64,000 nt of DNA from Coleophoma eucalyptorum. Its lineage: Eukaryota > Ascomycota > Leotiomycetes > Helotiales > Dermateaceae. The notes beneath the pieces are model-generated. The model was not told where the DNA came from, did no database searches, and saw only the letters and a program-made list of their open reading frames with translations. Both the position numbers and the translations under genes were made by a program. Positions 55,753 to 64,000 of this stretch are shown one piece after another. Position 1 is the first letter of the stretch. Each line of letters begins with the position of its first letter. The DNA lies in assembly GCA_026120035.1 (NCBI GenBank), contig JALRME010000007.1, positions 868,001-932,000 of the forward strand. The letters are read 5' to 3'.

Positions 55753-57020
55753 CTGCCATGAGTACCAATTGTTTGCAAGCTGATACTCTACCAGTACTGT
55801 TGTGCCGGCCTCAAAGTAAACTTGGAAGCGAAGCAAGATTTCTCTTGCTATAAGGTTACCATTAATTATATATGCACTGGTGACCACAGTTACTTGGATC
55901 TAAATGTCTGCTTTCAATGTTGAAGAATACATCTCCTGATAAGGTCCTGGATGCCAAGTTGAGGTATTGCTCTTGGGAGTTCGTCGTTGCGAAAGCATAC
56001 GTATTTTCAGGATCTTGAGTCTATTAGTGTTTTGCTAATCAGTACAGAAAAACATATAAGACCGTAATTAACTTCTTCTTCTCGTTCCACACGAATCTGA
56101 TATGTCAACCATGGAGATATTCAAACACCCAACTTTCAACAGCTCGAAATATGCTGAGGTCGATATAAGCGAACATGATGCTCTGCAGGGGTGGGAAGTG
56201 GGTGATAGTGCCCACCGCTATTTACTGCCGAACTGCTCCTCAAACCCACTTCATCGTTCAGGACAGTAAACATCAACGTTCACAATGATCGACGGCCCCA
56301 ATCAGATCGATGTCATCGATACACGATAGCTAGAACGTTCCAATTACTTCGCCACCGAGCTGGTCGGCGACATGCGGACAATTTTTTGCCACACAACCGC
56401 CAACGAGGTGTTTGGAGTTGGTTTGTCCCAAAGGAGCCTTTGGCGTACGGGTATGAAGCATACGATGCACCCCTCCGTAAGCATCAGCCACTGGCGAGGA
56501 GCCACTCTTTCTCGCTTCTGCCGAAAGATGGGATGAAGAGAACGACAAACATCGTCGTCATCGAGCCGAGAACAATATCTCTCCTGTTCAATATTCAACA
56601 TCAATTGAAACGCATAGAATACGATTGTTACGAAGTTGTTATCAAGAACCTGTTCGTGAAGGTTTGTGGGTCCTGTGTTCCTCGTGATACTCAGACCGAA
56701 ATGAGGCTCTCCAATTGGCGACACTGAAGTCCTTGGTGTCTGCCTCGTCAGCCTCTTTGGACATGGAGTGGACAAAAAGGGCTCATGTCCCCCGAGGCAA
56801 AACATTCTCTCTTTTGCATGTTCTCCTCAAGGGTTTAGACCATTCTACCTTTTCAGCATGCGGCAGGCCACTTAAGTACCAAGCAAGGAAGATCTCAACT
56901 GCCAAAAGCCATTCCTATCATTGCTGACCAAAGCTCCGCGCACTCACCAGCCTCACCAAATTGACTCACATCCGGAGCGATATCGACAATACGACCTGAT
57001 AGCGGATTGTTGCTGTCGAT
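55753..57020. other. Intergenic region
   Basis: About 1.27 kb. A minus-strand frame at 56805-56344 was examined and has no recognisable motif. Promoter of the next gene lies at the right end. Possibly contains a decayed sequence, but nothing can be named. Confidence 0.4.
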
Positions 57021-58915
57021 ATGGTTCCGCCTTTTCAATCCCGCGCACATACTCGCGCATTGTCCATCTCATCTCGAAAGAGTCGTCGTCAGTCAACATT
57101 GTCTTCCTCCTCCGCACCACCTAAGTACCCGATACCCATCCCCAAAGACAAGTTCGAGCGAGCATTGGAGCTTTGGAAAGCGTACAAGTTTGCGGAATTA
57201 AAGGAAAACAAAGATGCTAGTACGCCGGGCACACCCGGTGCTCGGTCAGTAACAGCAGCATCAACGACTAGTCGTGCAGCAACTTCGGTATCAGTTTCTA
57301 CGACAGGCGAACTAGCTGATAGGGTTGACACAATGATGAACTTCAACGACACAAGCGTAGTGACAGCTAGCGGAGCCAATGCTATAGCTTATACTGGCAC
57401 ACCGGTGAAGGTCCCCACAAGGAAGCCGCTGTCTCCAAAGGCAAGGGCCAAAGCAGAGCTTATACGCTTTCTTGGAGCTTGCGATACCTGCCGTACAAGG
57501 AGAGTAAAGGTAAGCTAGGTTCTAAATATCCCTGTCGATCATACTGATAAGTAACATAGTGTCCATGGGACCACCATGACACCAATAGCCTCGAGGTTGC
57601 GTGTACCCGAGAGACTCTTGAACTACCTTCGATTGTTCGACGTTCGCGCTCCCAGCGCTCACAAAGCTCCAATACATCTTCCAGCCGTGGCTCATCTGGT
57701 ACAGTGGCTCCAAGGAGTCCACCCACAGCAGGGACATCACAGGACTCTACATCCTTCCTCGGTATTGGTTCGGCACTCAACGAGACAACTACCTCAGCAG
57801 CGATGATCCCTGAGCTTGAGTCCCAGGCTACCATGGCTTCTGAGGATAACATACGTATATCTGTGCGTACAGCAGAGATCAACGCACCTAGTGACCTTGA
57901 GAGTGATGAATACTCAGCCTTTCTAGCTGAGCAGACGTGTAACCCGTACGGTACATATACAGATCATCAGCATTTACTGATTGGAAAGTTCTGCCATTTC
58001 GTAGATGAGACGGGTATATATCGAGGACAATTCGATTGTGCATATTTGGGCGAATGCCACGAGCACTTTACCCTAGCTGAAGACCTACAAGTTCACTTTG
58101 AGAGAACACATTTTCAGTACCTACGACTTAACCCAGCATATTTCTATTTCTGTTCTGAATGTGCTACGTTGCATACTGAGCGGCCCGGCAGTGATTTGCG
58201 GACTGGTGTCTGTAATGGATGTGGAAGACAAGGTAGCTTAGAGCTGTGGATCTATGGAAAGTTCTTGACGGGCGCATACGATCATCGGGTCGACCCTGAT
58301 CCACAGGCTGTTGGCAGGATGTCAGCTCAGCGGTCATCCCACAGTAGATCTAATCCATCATCAGAAAGCGGGCTCTCGCTGCGACGTGGAGGCACAGATT
58401 TTGACGGTCAGCGAAATACCGGTGCTGGTATGGACTACCTGGGAAGTCCCTACCATCAGGCAACAGGTGCGTACCACCAACCGAACAATGGGGGCAATAG
58501 TTATGGGCATGGTCAACAACAATACGGTCAGCCATCCCACAGTAATTGGTACCATGAAGCATGCCAGGAACACCTCGAGGTTCGGGTCATTCCTTCTGAT
58601 AGAAGCGAGAAGGCGGTTGGATATTTGAATATCAAGAAGGTGATAGGTCTACTCTTAGCACTGTTGTTCGCATTCATGTATGGCCCCGACACATGTGCAT
58701 GGATGGCGAAATCCACCCTCTATGAATCTCTAGTGCCGAACCTCGAAAGTCATCTCCCAGCATTTGGGTTCCTGGCGGGAATGGTCTCGTTTGTCGCGTC
58801 TTGGTGGGTGAAGCATATTGCAGGCCGACGAAGTCGAGAAGACGGTTGGGTAAGCACCTATCATAAAGCAATTGATGGCATGGATGCTAATGCATACCCC
58901 AGAAAAGGAGCGTAG
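57021..58915 (+). CDS. Fungal protein with partial Zn2Cys6-like cluster, C2H2-like region and C-terminal membrane segments
   Basis: Two exons, 57021-57509 and 57560-58915, 614 residues. The first ~150 residues are Ser/Thr-rich with a helical segment PKDKFERALELWKAYKFAEL. The cluster FLGACDTCRTRRVKCPWD spans the intron (50 nt, GTAAGC..CATAG). It begins like a Zn2Cys6 domain (C-x2-C-x6-C) but has only one further cysteine (SLEVACT). Residues about 335-400 hold CAYLGECHEHFTLAEDLQVHFERTH, a C2H2-like arrangement, then CSECATLH and CNGCGRQG pairs. Near the end are two hydrophobic helices (VIGLLLALLFAFMYG; FGFLAGMVSFVASWW). A membrane-tethered regulator is possible; function is unknown. Confidence 0.75.
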
Positions 58916-60410
58916 TGTGCATGCTTCCCCGGATGGTGCGCTCGGCCAACCTGCACTGCACTCAAGTGGTTCCGGAAACTTATGCACGGGGTGGCGAGTA
59001 TTCTTGATGGATAGACTTTGCTGTACCCACAATAATGGGCGATGGGATCTAGATACGGAACCAGCTCTGTAGACTTGATACGGAAGGCCCGCCAATATGT
59101 TTGTTGGGTAATGATGATAATGGTTGTACATAATTCAAGGCGTTGCAGTTTCTCCGGGCAAAGCAGGAGGCACCAGCAGTTGAATTCCTCTTGGTGGCAT
59201 GTTTTGGCCATACTCATGGAGGCTCAGGAGCTGGGCGAACACGGCGTTTAATCACCTGCACTCCCCTTCAGACGCTTTTACATTGGCGTCACTCCGGAGA
59301 GGAGCAGGAAAGGGGAACACTTGCAGTGGGGTCTTGCACGGCGGCGTTACGGGCAAGGGGACATTGGGATTTGGAATGGGGAACTTGGGACGTTAGACGG
59401 ACACTATATACCAGACTACCTCCCACCATCTACAGCAATGAAGATACACATGCATTGAGCGTGCCCCGACTCTCTCATGACTACACGCTGGGCCAGGTAA
59501 GCCGGTCAAGGAACCCTCCGAGCCGGGCTGGACGGAGATAGCACGGTATGTAGGGCAGTTGTCGTGGCCAAAGGAGAGGACCACATCAAGGAGGAGGAGT
59601 ATATAATGTGAGCTCCCCTCTCCTCAGTTTCCCTACAGCACCGACAACCAGCGCAGCAGCCCTGCGGGCGACAGGGTAGACGGGGCGATGGGGTGAAGGG
59701 GGGAGGTGATGCAAGTGATTGGATGATCTGCACGCTGGAGGCCTTCATAGCTGCCACCACCGACCGATGATGGATATGGAGAGCTGGGGCCGTCAAGTGG
59801 AGCAATATGACTCTTTGGCCGCCGAAGCGAGGATTGCGAGGGAGTCATACCGAGAGCCAGCCTTAGTATGTGTCAGCCGGCGAGATGCGAGCCAGCCAAT
59901 CACAGCCTCACTGGGAGGGGCCGGCAGGAACACAGCACAGCGGTGATTGGCGGTTGCTCGCCGAGCCCCGATTAGGAAACGGCGAGGCAGTGCGCACCAG
60001 CACGCATTCGGAAGCTGTGCCTGTCAGCCTGGTTTCGCGCAGGACGATGGTGCTTTTGCGTGTCGGCTGTGTTGCAGATGCGGTGCAGCAGCGCCAAATT
60101 TGTATGGTGGGCAGCGGAGGGAGGGAGGGAGCTGGGGGAGTTGAGGGAGGCAGTTGTGCTGGTGCGCAGCTCAAAGTTTGGCGAGTGATGCCAGTAGCAA
60201 GCAGCAGTCGAGCAACGGACAGGCTGACTGCCACCGTCAGAGAGAGACAGCTCCTCTCTCCAGTCCCTCGTTCCCTCCTCGTCCCTTCCGCTTGCCCTCT
60301 GCCTGTCCGTCTCCATCTCCATTTCCTCGTGCCCCCAATTGCTTATGAGTAGCCCGTCGTCCACCTTGCAGCCTGACTTCGAGCCTTCCAACACTTCTTC
60401 CTCTTTTGCC

Positions 60411-60446
60411 TTCACCTTCACCTTCACCTTCACCTTCACCTTCACC
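60411..60446 (+). repeat. TTCACC hexanucleotide repeat, six copies
   Basis: Six perfect copies of TTCACC in a row, followed by degenerate CCTCCAACC units to about 60470. It lies about 320 bp upstream of the next start codon. Confidence 0.9.
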
Positions 60447-60650
60447 CTCAACCTCCAACCTCCAACCTTCATCCTCTCGACCACTCGTCGACACTGTCGC
60501 CCATCCACTTTATCTCGCAATTGGTTAGCGGAAGGTTCAATCCATTGATCAATCCATCAATCCATCCATCATCACTCGATCCCTCAAACCATCTATCTCC
60601 AAGCCTCTTGTCACATTGCCTCCCCGCATCTGCGCTCTGTGAAAAACACT

Positions 60651-60662
60651 CCCCCCCCCCCC
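60651..60662 (+). repeat. 12-base poly-C run
   Basis: Uninterrupted C run in the leader of the next gene. Length may be unreliable for technical reasons. Confidence 0.8.
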
Positions 60663-60768
60663 GCCGGCTGGAGTACCAAATCCATTGCTAAGATATCCAT
60701 CTTCTGGGCCTTACACCACCATTTTCAAAATATCCATAACCACTTCACTCCGTAGCCCGCCTCCAACA

Positions 60769-63237
60769 ATGAATTCCAATTCCTTCGCCTCTGATTTCCA
60801 GTCTCCAGACAACGCCATGTGGATGGACGGCGCTTCTTTCACCATCACCCAGCCTTTCCTGGGTGCTCCTCTACAGTTCAGCCCTACACTAGGATCCCAA
60901 GAGCTTGAGTTCTTGGTCGATGCCTATGTCATGGGTCCTGGCTCGCACAATGACAAGCTGTCCGAGGTGACCATTGACTTCTATAACTTTGCAACGGTCG
61001 ATATTCTCACTGGCGCCCTGGTCAGGCGATACAATCTCCTCCCAGTTCCTTATGCAACTAGCCCATCTCTCGGCATGGATCTTGACCTGGACCTAGACCT
61101 GGACTTCAATTCCGATATCATGTTCACTCCTTCTCCATCCTCCGGCTACGACTCGTCCTTCGCTGGTTTCACCCCTCCAGCAACCACCCCATCATCCTCT
61201 TTCACCTCTTCCACCGCTGCATCCACTTCTGGCTCCAAGAGCCAAAAATCCAAGGACACTCATCGCGTCACCAAGAAGACCTCCAGCAAAAAGGAATCCA
61301 AGGCAGCTGCGACGGCACGTTTGCCAGGTTTCTCCATCATGACCAAGGATGGTGTTGATGTGACGACGTCTGCTGGCCGCGGTACCAAGACCAAGGAGCA
61401 GAGAGAGCATGCTCATCTCATGCGGATCATGAAGGCTTGCGATGCTTGCAAGCGGAAGAAGGTTAAGTGCGATCCCTCTCATCCACGAGATACGGCTGCG
61501 GAGGGAATGTCCTCGTCGTCATCATCTTCCTCTTCTCCGTCCTCCAGGACACCACCCAGCGGGGATTACATTCTCACCAATAACTCCATGGCGAGGGTCT
61601 CCAGCCCGGCACAGAGTCAAAGTAGTAGTAGCTACCTAGGCAACCGAAACCACAGGCAAGCCGCATACTCTGGCGGCGCAAACAACAGTATGGCCAGCTC
61701 GAGTGTTCCTAATCCCGCGGTAGCTCATATACCGAACGTACCCACAGTACCCAGTCCGAACAGCCACTTTGACTCAGGATTCCTTCAGGATAGGAATGCC
61801 AGTCATCGGGAACCAGCAGTCAAGAGAAACCGTCCCGCACCCGCCACCGGGGCGAACAATGTCTCGACGTCCTTCTCTCAATCGCTTCCCCTTGGGAAGT
61901 CGAATGTATATGGCCGTCCAGGCTTTACGGCTGGCGACAATAATGTTCAGACTCCTGCCCGCGCTGTGCAACATGCTCGTGAACCACACTCCGGCGAGGA
62001 TAATGTACAAACTTCAGCTCGCGGTGCGCGACATGCTCGTGAGCAACGCTCTAGCGAGGATACTGTACAGACTTCAGCTCGTGGCGTGCACCACGCTCGT
62101 GAGCAACGCTCTGGCGATGGCCTATCTCAACGTAGCGTTGGCCTTGAGCTCCCAAGCCAACGCAGTGGTGAAAGAGATCAAAGATCTTCTCGTGGCGAAG
62201 TGCTTGTAACGCACCGCAGTGTTGAGCATGGCTCACGCCGCTCGGGTGTAACTCGAACCGAACGAGATCCAACCGTTACTACACGACTCCCCGTGGATCG
62301 TAGACCACAAGGCGGCTGCCCATTGCATGATGTAGGCACTGATGGTGGAGAATATGCTACCCCCGGCGTACTTTCCCAACATAGTCGTGTATCTCACCGA
62401 AATGTAGATCGTGGGACTCTACGCCCTACACGAGACTCGGGGATGCAACGTGCTGGATATCTTCCCGTCCAAGGCATCGAACCCCAAAGTCAACAACTGC
62501 CTCCCAATTTGGGACGTCCACAAGGCCTTGCCAACATGGTACATCAACCTGCTTTGGCTCTGGGTGGCGATCGCCAGCACCTTGGCTCACAGAGACGTGC
62601 TGTACGCGCGGATCAACTGGTTCGTGCCTTACATGCTGTTGCAAATGGAGGGGCATCAACAAATGCCAATGCACACGAACGGGGACAAGTGGACTCCAGG
62701 AAGCTGCTACAACGCACACGAAGTTCACCAGGTGCAAACCTGCACACAATGATTTCGGAATCAAGATACTCAGACAAGAATGTCTCAAAGGTATCGACAA
62801 ACTTACGAAGCTCAAGCTCACCAGACTCCTTCTCGTCGAGAATGTCTTCAGACTTCTTCCAACTCCTCCTACCGCAATCACAGCTTCAACACTTCTCACA
62901 CTCGCACACTCTCACCCAACTTCTCCTCACGATAGCTACCGCGGTAATAGCAGTAGCATTTACATACCTCACCATCCGATCTCTCCTCTCCTCAGCTCCT
63001 TTCTCATTATCTGCTACCACTTCCTCACTAGTCTTCCTCTCCTGTCTCGAGCATGTCAGCCATGCTTCCAGTCATAACGCAGAGGAACACAAGACTAGCA
63101 AACTCTCATTAAGTAGAGTTGGAAAATGCAGTCACAATGAGAGAAAGCAGCATATGAGAGGCTTGCTGTCTCTGTTTAGAGATAGCTTCGGGTCTATACT
63201 TCCTTGCACGATGACTCCATCGTTGGCCCTGGTCTAG
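60769..63237 (+). CDS. Fungal protein with half Zn2Cys6-like cluster, 20-residue repeats and C-terminal membrane segments
   Basis: Intronless, 822 residues from ATG 60769; an upstream in-frame TTG is ignored. The N-terminus has a short ordered part (SQELEFLVDAYVMGPGSHND, TIDFYNFATVDILTG), then an Asp-Leu run and Ser/Thr-rich sequence. A basic cluster MKACDACKRKKVKCDPSH starts like a Zn2Cys6 domain (C-x2-C-x6-C), but no matching second cysteine triplet follows. Three tandem 20-residue repeats (61931-62110) carry the core VQTSARG..HAREQRS. The C-terminal ~120 residues include hydrophobic stretches (QLLLTIATAVIAVAFTYLTI; FSLSATTSSLVFLSCL). No function is known to me. The splice-free C-terminus is unverified. 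Confidence 0.7.
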   Translation: MNSNSFASDFQSPDNAMWMDGASFTITQPFLGAPLQFSPTLGSQELEFLVDAYVMGPGSHNDKLSEVTIDFYNFATVDILTGALVRRYNLLPVPYATSPSLGMDLDLDLDLDFNSDIMFTPSPSSGYDSSFAGFTPPATTPSSSFTSSTAASTSGSKSQKSKDTHRVTKKTSSKKESKAAATARLPGFSIMTKDGVDVTTSAGRGTKTKEQREHAHLMRIMKACDACKRKKVKCDPSHPRDTAAEGMSSSSSSSSSPSSRTPPSGDYILTNNSMARVSSPAQSQSSSSYLGNRNHRQAAYSGGANNSMASSSVPNPAVAHIPNVPTVPSPNSHFDSGFLQDRNASHREPAVKRNRPAPATGANNVSTSFSQSLPLGKSNVYGRPGFTAGDNNVQTPARAVQHAREPHSGEDNVQTSARGARHAREQRSSEDTVQTSARGVHHAREQRSGDGLSQRSVGLELPSQRSGERDQRSSRGEVLVTHRSVEHGSRRSGVTRTERDPTVTTRLPVDRRPQGGCPLHDVGTDGGEYATPGVLSQHSRVSHRNVDRGTLRPTRDSGMQRAGYLPVQGIEPQSQQLPPNLGRPQGLANMVHQPALALGGDRQHLGSQRRAVRADQLVRALHAVANGGASTNANAHERGQVDSRKLLQRTRSSPGANLHTMISESRYSDKNVSKVSTNLRSSSSPDSFSSRMSSDFFQLLLPQSQLQHFSHSHTLTQLLLTIATAVIAVAFTYLTIRSLLSSAPFSLSATTSSLVFLSCLEHVSHASSHNAEEHKTSKLSLSRVGKCSHNERKQHMRGLLSLFRDSFGSILPCTMTPSLALV
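61931..62110 (+). repeat. Three tandem 60-bp coding repeats
   Basis: Units 61931-61990, 61991-62050 and 62051-62110 align without gaps, sharing GGCGA at the start, AATGT.CA.AC, GC.CG and CATGCTCGTGA.C. A fourth unit begins (CTGGCGAT at 62111) and then diverges. Units 2 and 3 are most alike, suggesting the latest duplication. Confidence 0.85.
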
Positions 63238-64000
63238 ATATATTAGCTAGAGAGCCATGAGGCACTCGCTAGGATGATCTTTGATCTCCTATTCAAGGGA
63301 GAAGAGATTTTGTTTTGGTTGCATACTAGGCGGCGTAGATGGATTTTGGCATAGCCAACAATATCATTTCACTCGCTGGGTCTAACAATCATGAGGGAGA
63401 TGGCAGAGGAGTGATGGAGGTATCTTGAGACTCCCATAGATAGATGGATAAACGGTTTACGCTTTTGTAAATAATATTAAGGCTAATAATAAAGGATGGT
63501 AGATGATGGAGAGGGATCGACCTCGAGAAGGTATGGGAGCAGCCGTTAGAGGATGCAACCAAGATCCGGCGCTACGCTATGGTTTTTATTGGGTTTTTTG
63601 GAATATTTTTTTTCGAATAACCAGTCTTCTGAGCGATATTGTACATGCTCGTTTATGTTATCATAGTTCTAGCTTAGCTATCCCTCAAAACGTATTTCTT
63701 ACAAACCGCGCCTTCCTGTACCATACAGCTGTATTCGGCATAATACTTTGATTGAGGATTGATGACCTTGAGCAACTTTCACTCTATCTATCCTTTAGCT
63801 TATTACGGGCGGGAGCTGTTATTCCATCCAGGTAGAAAAACCCCTCGTCTAATCTCTATATCTATCCATCTTATCCGTCGATATATATCCATCCCCCAGG
63901 TAGGTTGTGAAACACGTCCGTATATCTATGACTTGATGCTCACCAAGGCTGCTTCTTCATTTTTTATTCATTGTTTATTCTTTTAAAGAAAAATCTCTCC
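63238..64000. other. Right-end intergenic sequence
   Basis: About 760 bp to the window edge, A/T-rich, with no supportable gene or RNA structure. Confidence 0.4.

Larger units (their letters stand above)
58916..60768. other. Long intergenic/5' leader region
   Basis: About 1.85 kb before the next gene. The right half is simple-sequence rich: G/A-rich patches near 60115-60150, a TTCACC hexanucleotide array and a C run at 60651-60662. Frames here look fortuitous. Probably a long promoter and leader. Confidence 0.45.

Noticed and set aside
56344..56805. Minus-strand frame with several Cys/His residues, considered as a decayed Rieske or hydroxylase gene
   Set aside because: No real Rieske (CxH..CxxH) or FAD motif could be found in any frame. 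Similarity was only impressionistic.
59143..59541. Plus-strand open frame of about 130 codons before the last gene
   Set aside because: It lacks an ATG at its beginning and its Arg/Thr/His-rich translation has no coding character.
61769..62209. Alternative-frame reading through the 60-bp repeats
   Set aside because: Overlaps the repeat region of the main gene in another frame. Openness follows from the repeat period being a multiple of three.

Overview
The window is nuclear DNA of a filamentous ascomycete (Pezizomycotina; the families would fit a Leotiomycete, but that placement is inference). Genes are monocistronic on both strands. Introns are mostly 43-120 nt with GT(R)NGT donors and CTRAC/TACTAAT-like branch points. 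The proteins are recognisable fungal housekeeping families plus long disordered fungal-specific ones. I see no CRISPR array, rRNA, convincing tRNA or intact transposon.

Left third (1-25 kb): zuotin (cut by the window edge), the LYR protein Mzm1, splicing factor Slt11, sterol 24-C-methyltransferase Erg6, a Pezizomycotina coiled-coil protein, a short-chain dehydrogenase converging on an RNA 3'-terminal phosphate cyclase, a BTB/F-box-like protein, a small glyoxalase-fold protein, EMC1, a membrane-anchored E1-like tRNA t6A dehydratase (Tcd), and a single-pass membrane protein with a long disordered tail.

Middle (25-46 kb): a 3.2-kb gene-poor stretch, ESCRT-III Did2/CHMP1, a DUF427 protein, a six-exon MFS sugar-porter, Vms1 (zinc finger, VLRF1, ankyrin and VCP-binding motif), a HAM1-like DUF5923/DUF4449 protein, the Rpl10 chaperone Sqt1, a seven-exon acyl-CoA ligase of the 4-coumarate ligase type ending in a PTS1-like ARL, then a 4-kb gene-poor stretch with one doubtful small gene.

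Right third (46-64 kb): an AlkB-like dioxygenase preceded by two identically spaced cysteine modules, an amphiphysin-like BAR-SH3 protein, a ZGRF1/Mte1-type DUF2439 protein with a long coiled coil, and two neighbouring fungal proteins that each carry an incomplete Zn2Cys6-like cysteine cluster and C-terminal hydrophobic segments.

The genes do not form an operon or metabolic cluster. Zuotin, Vms1 and Sqt1 all act at the ribosome, but they are far apart and this is probably coincidence. Splice structures were inferred by eye from frame continuity, splice motifs and remembered family sequence. The most unusual sequence-level features are three GC-AG introns among about 40 inferred introns, a TGA in the dioxygenase gene that a 54-nt in-frame intron would remove, the tandem cysteine modules, the paired membrane-anchored half zinc clusters, and a duplicated ~80-bp element with inverted CGG/CCG arms upstream of the dehydrogenase.
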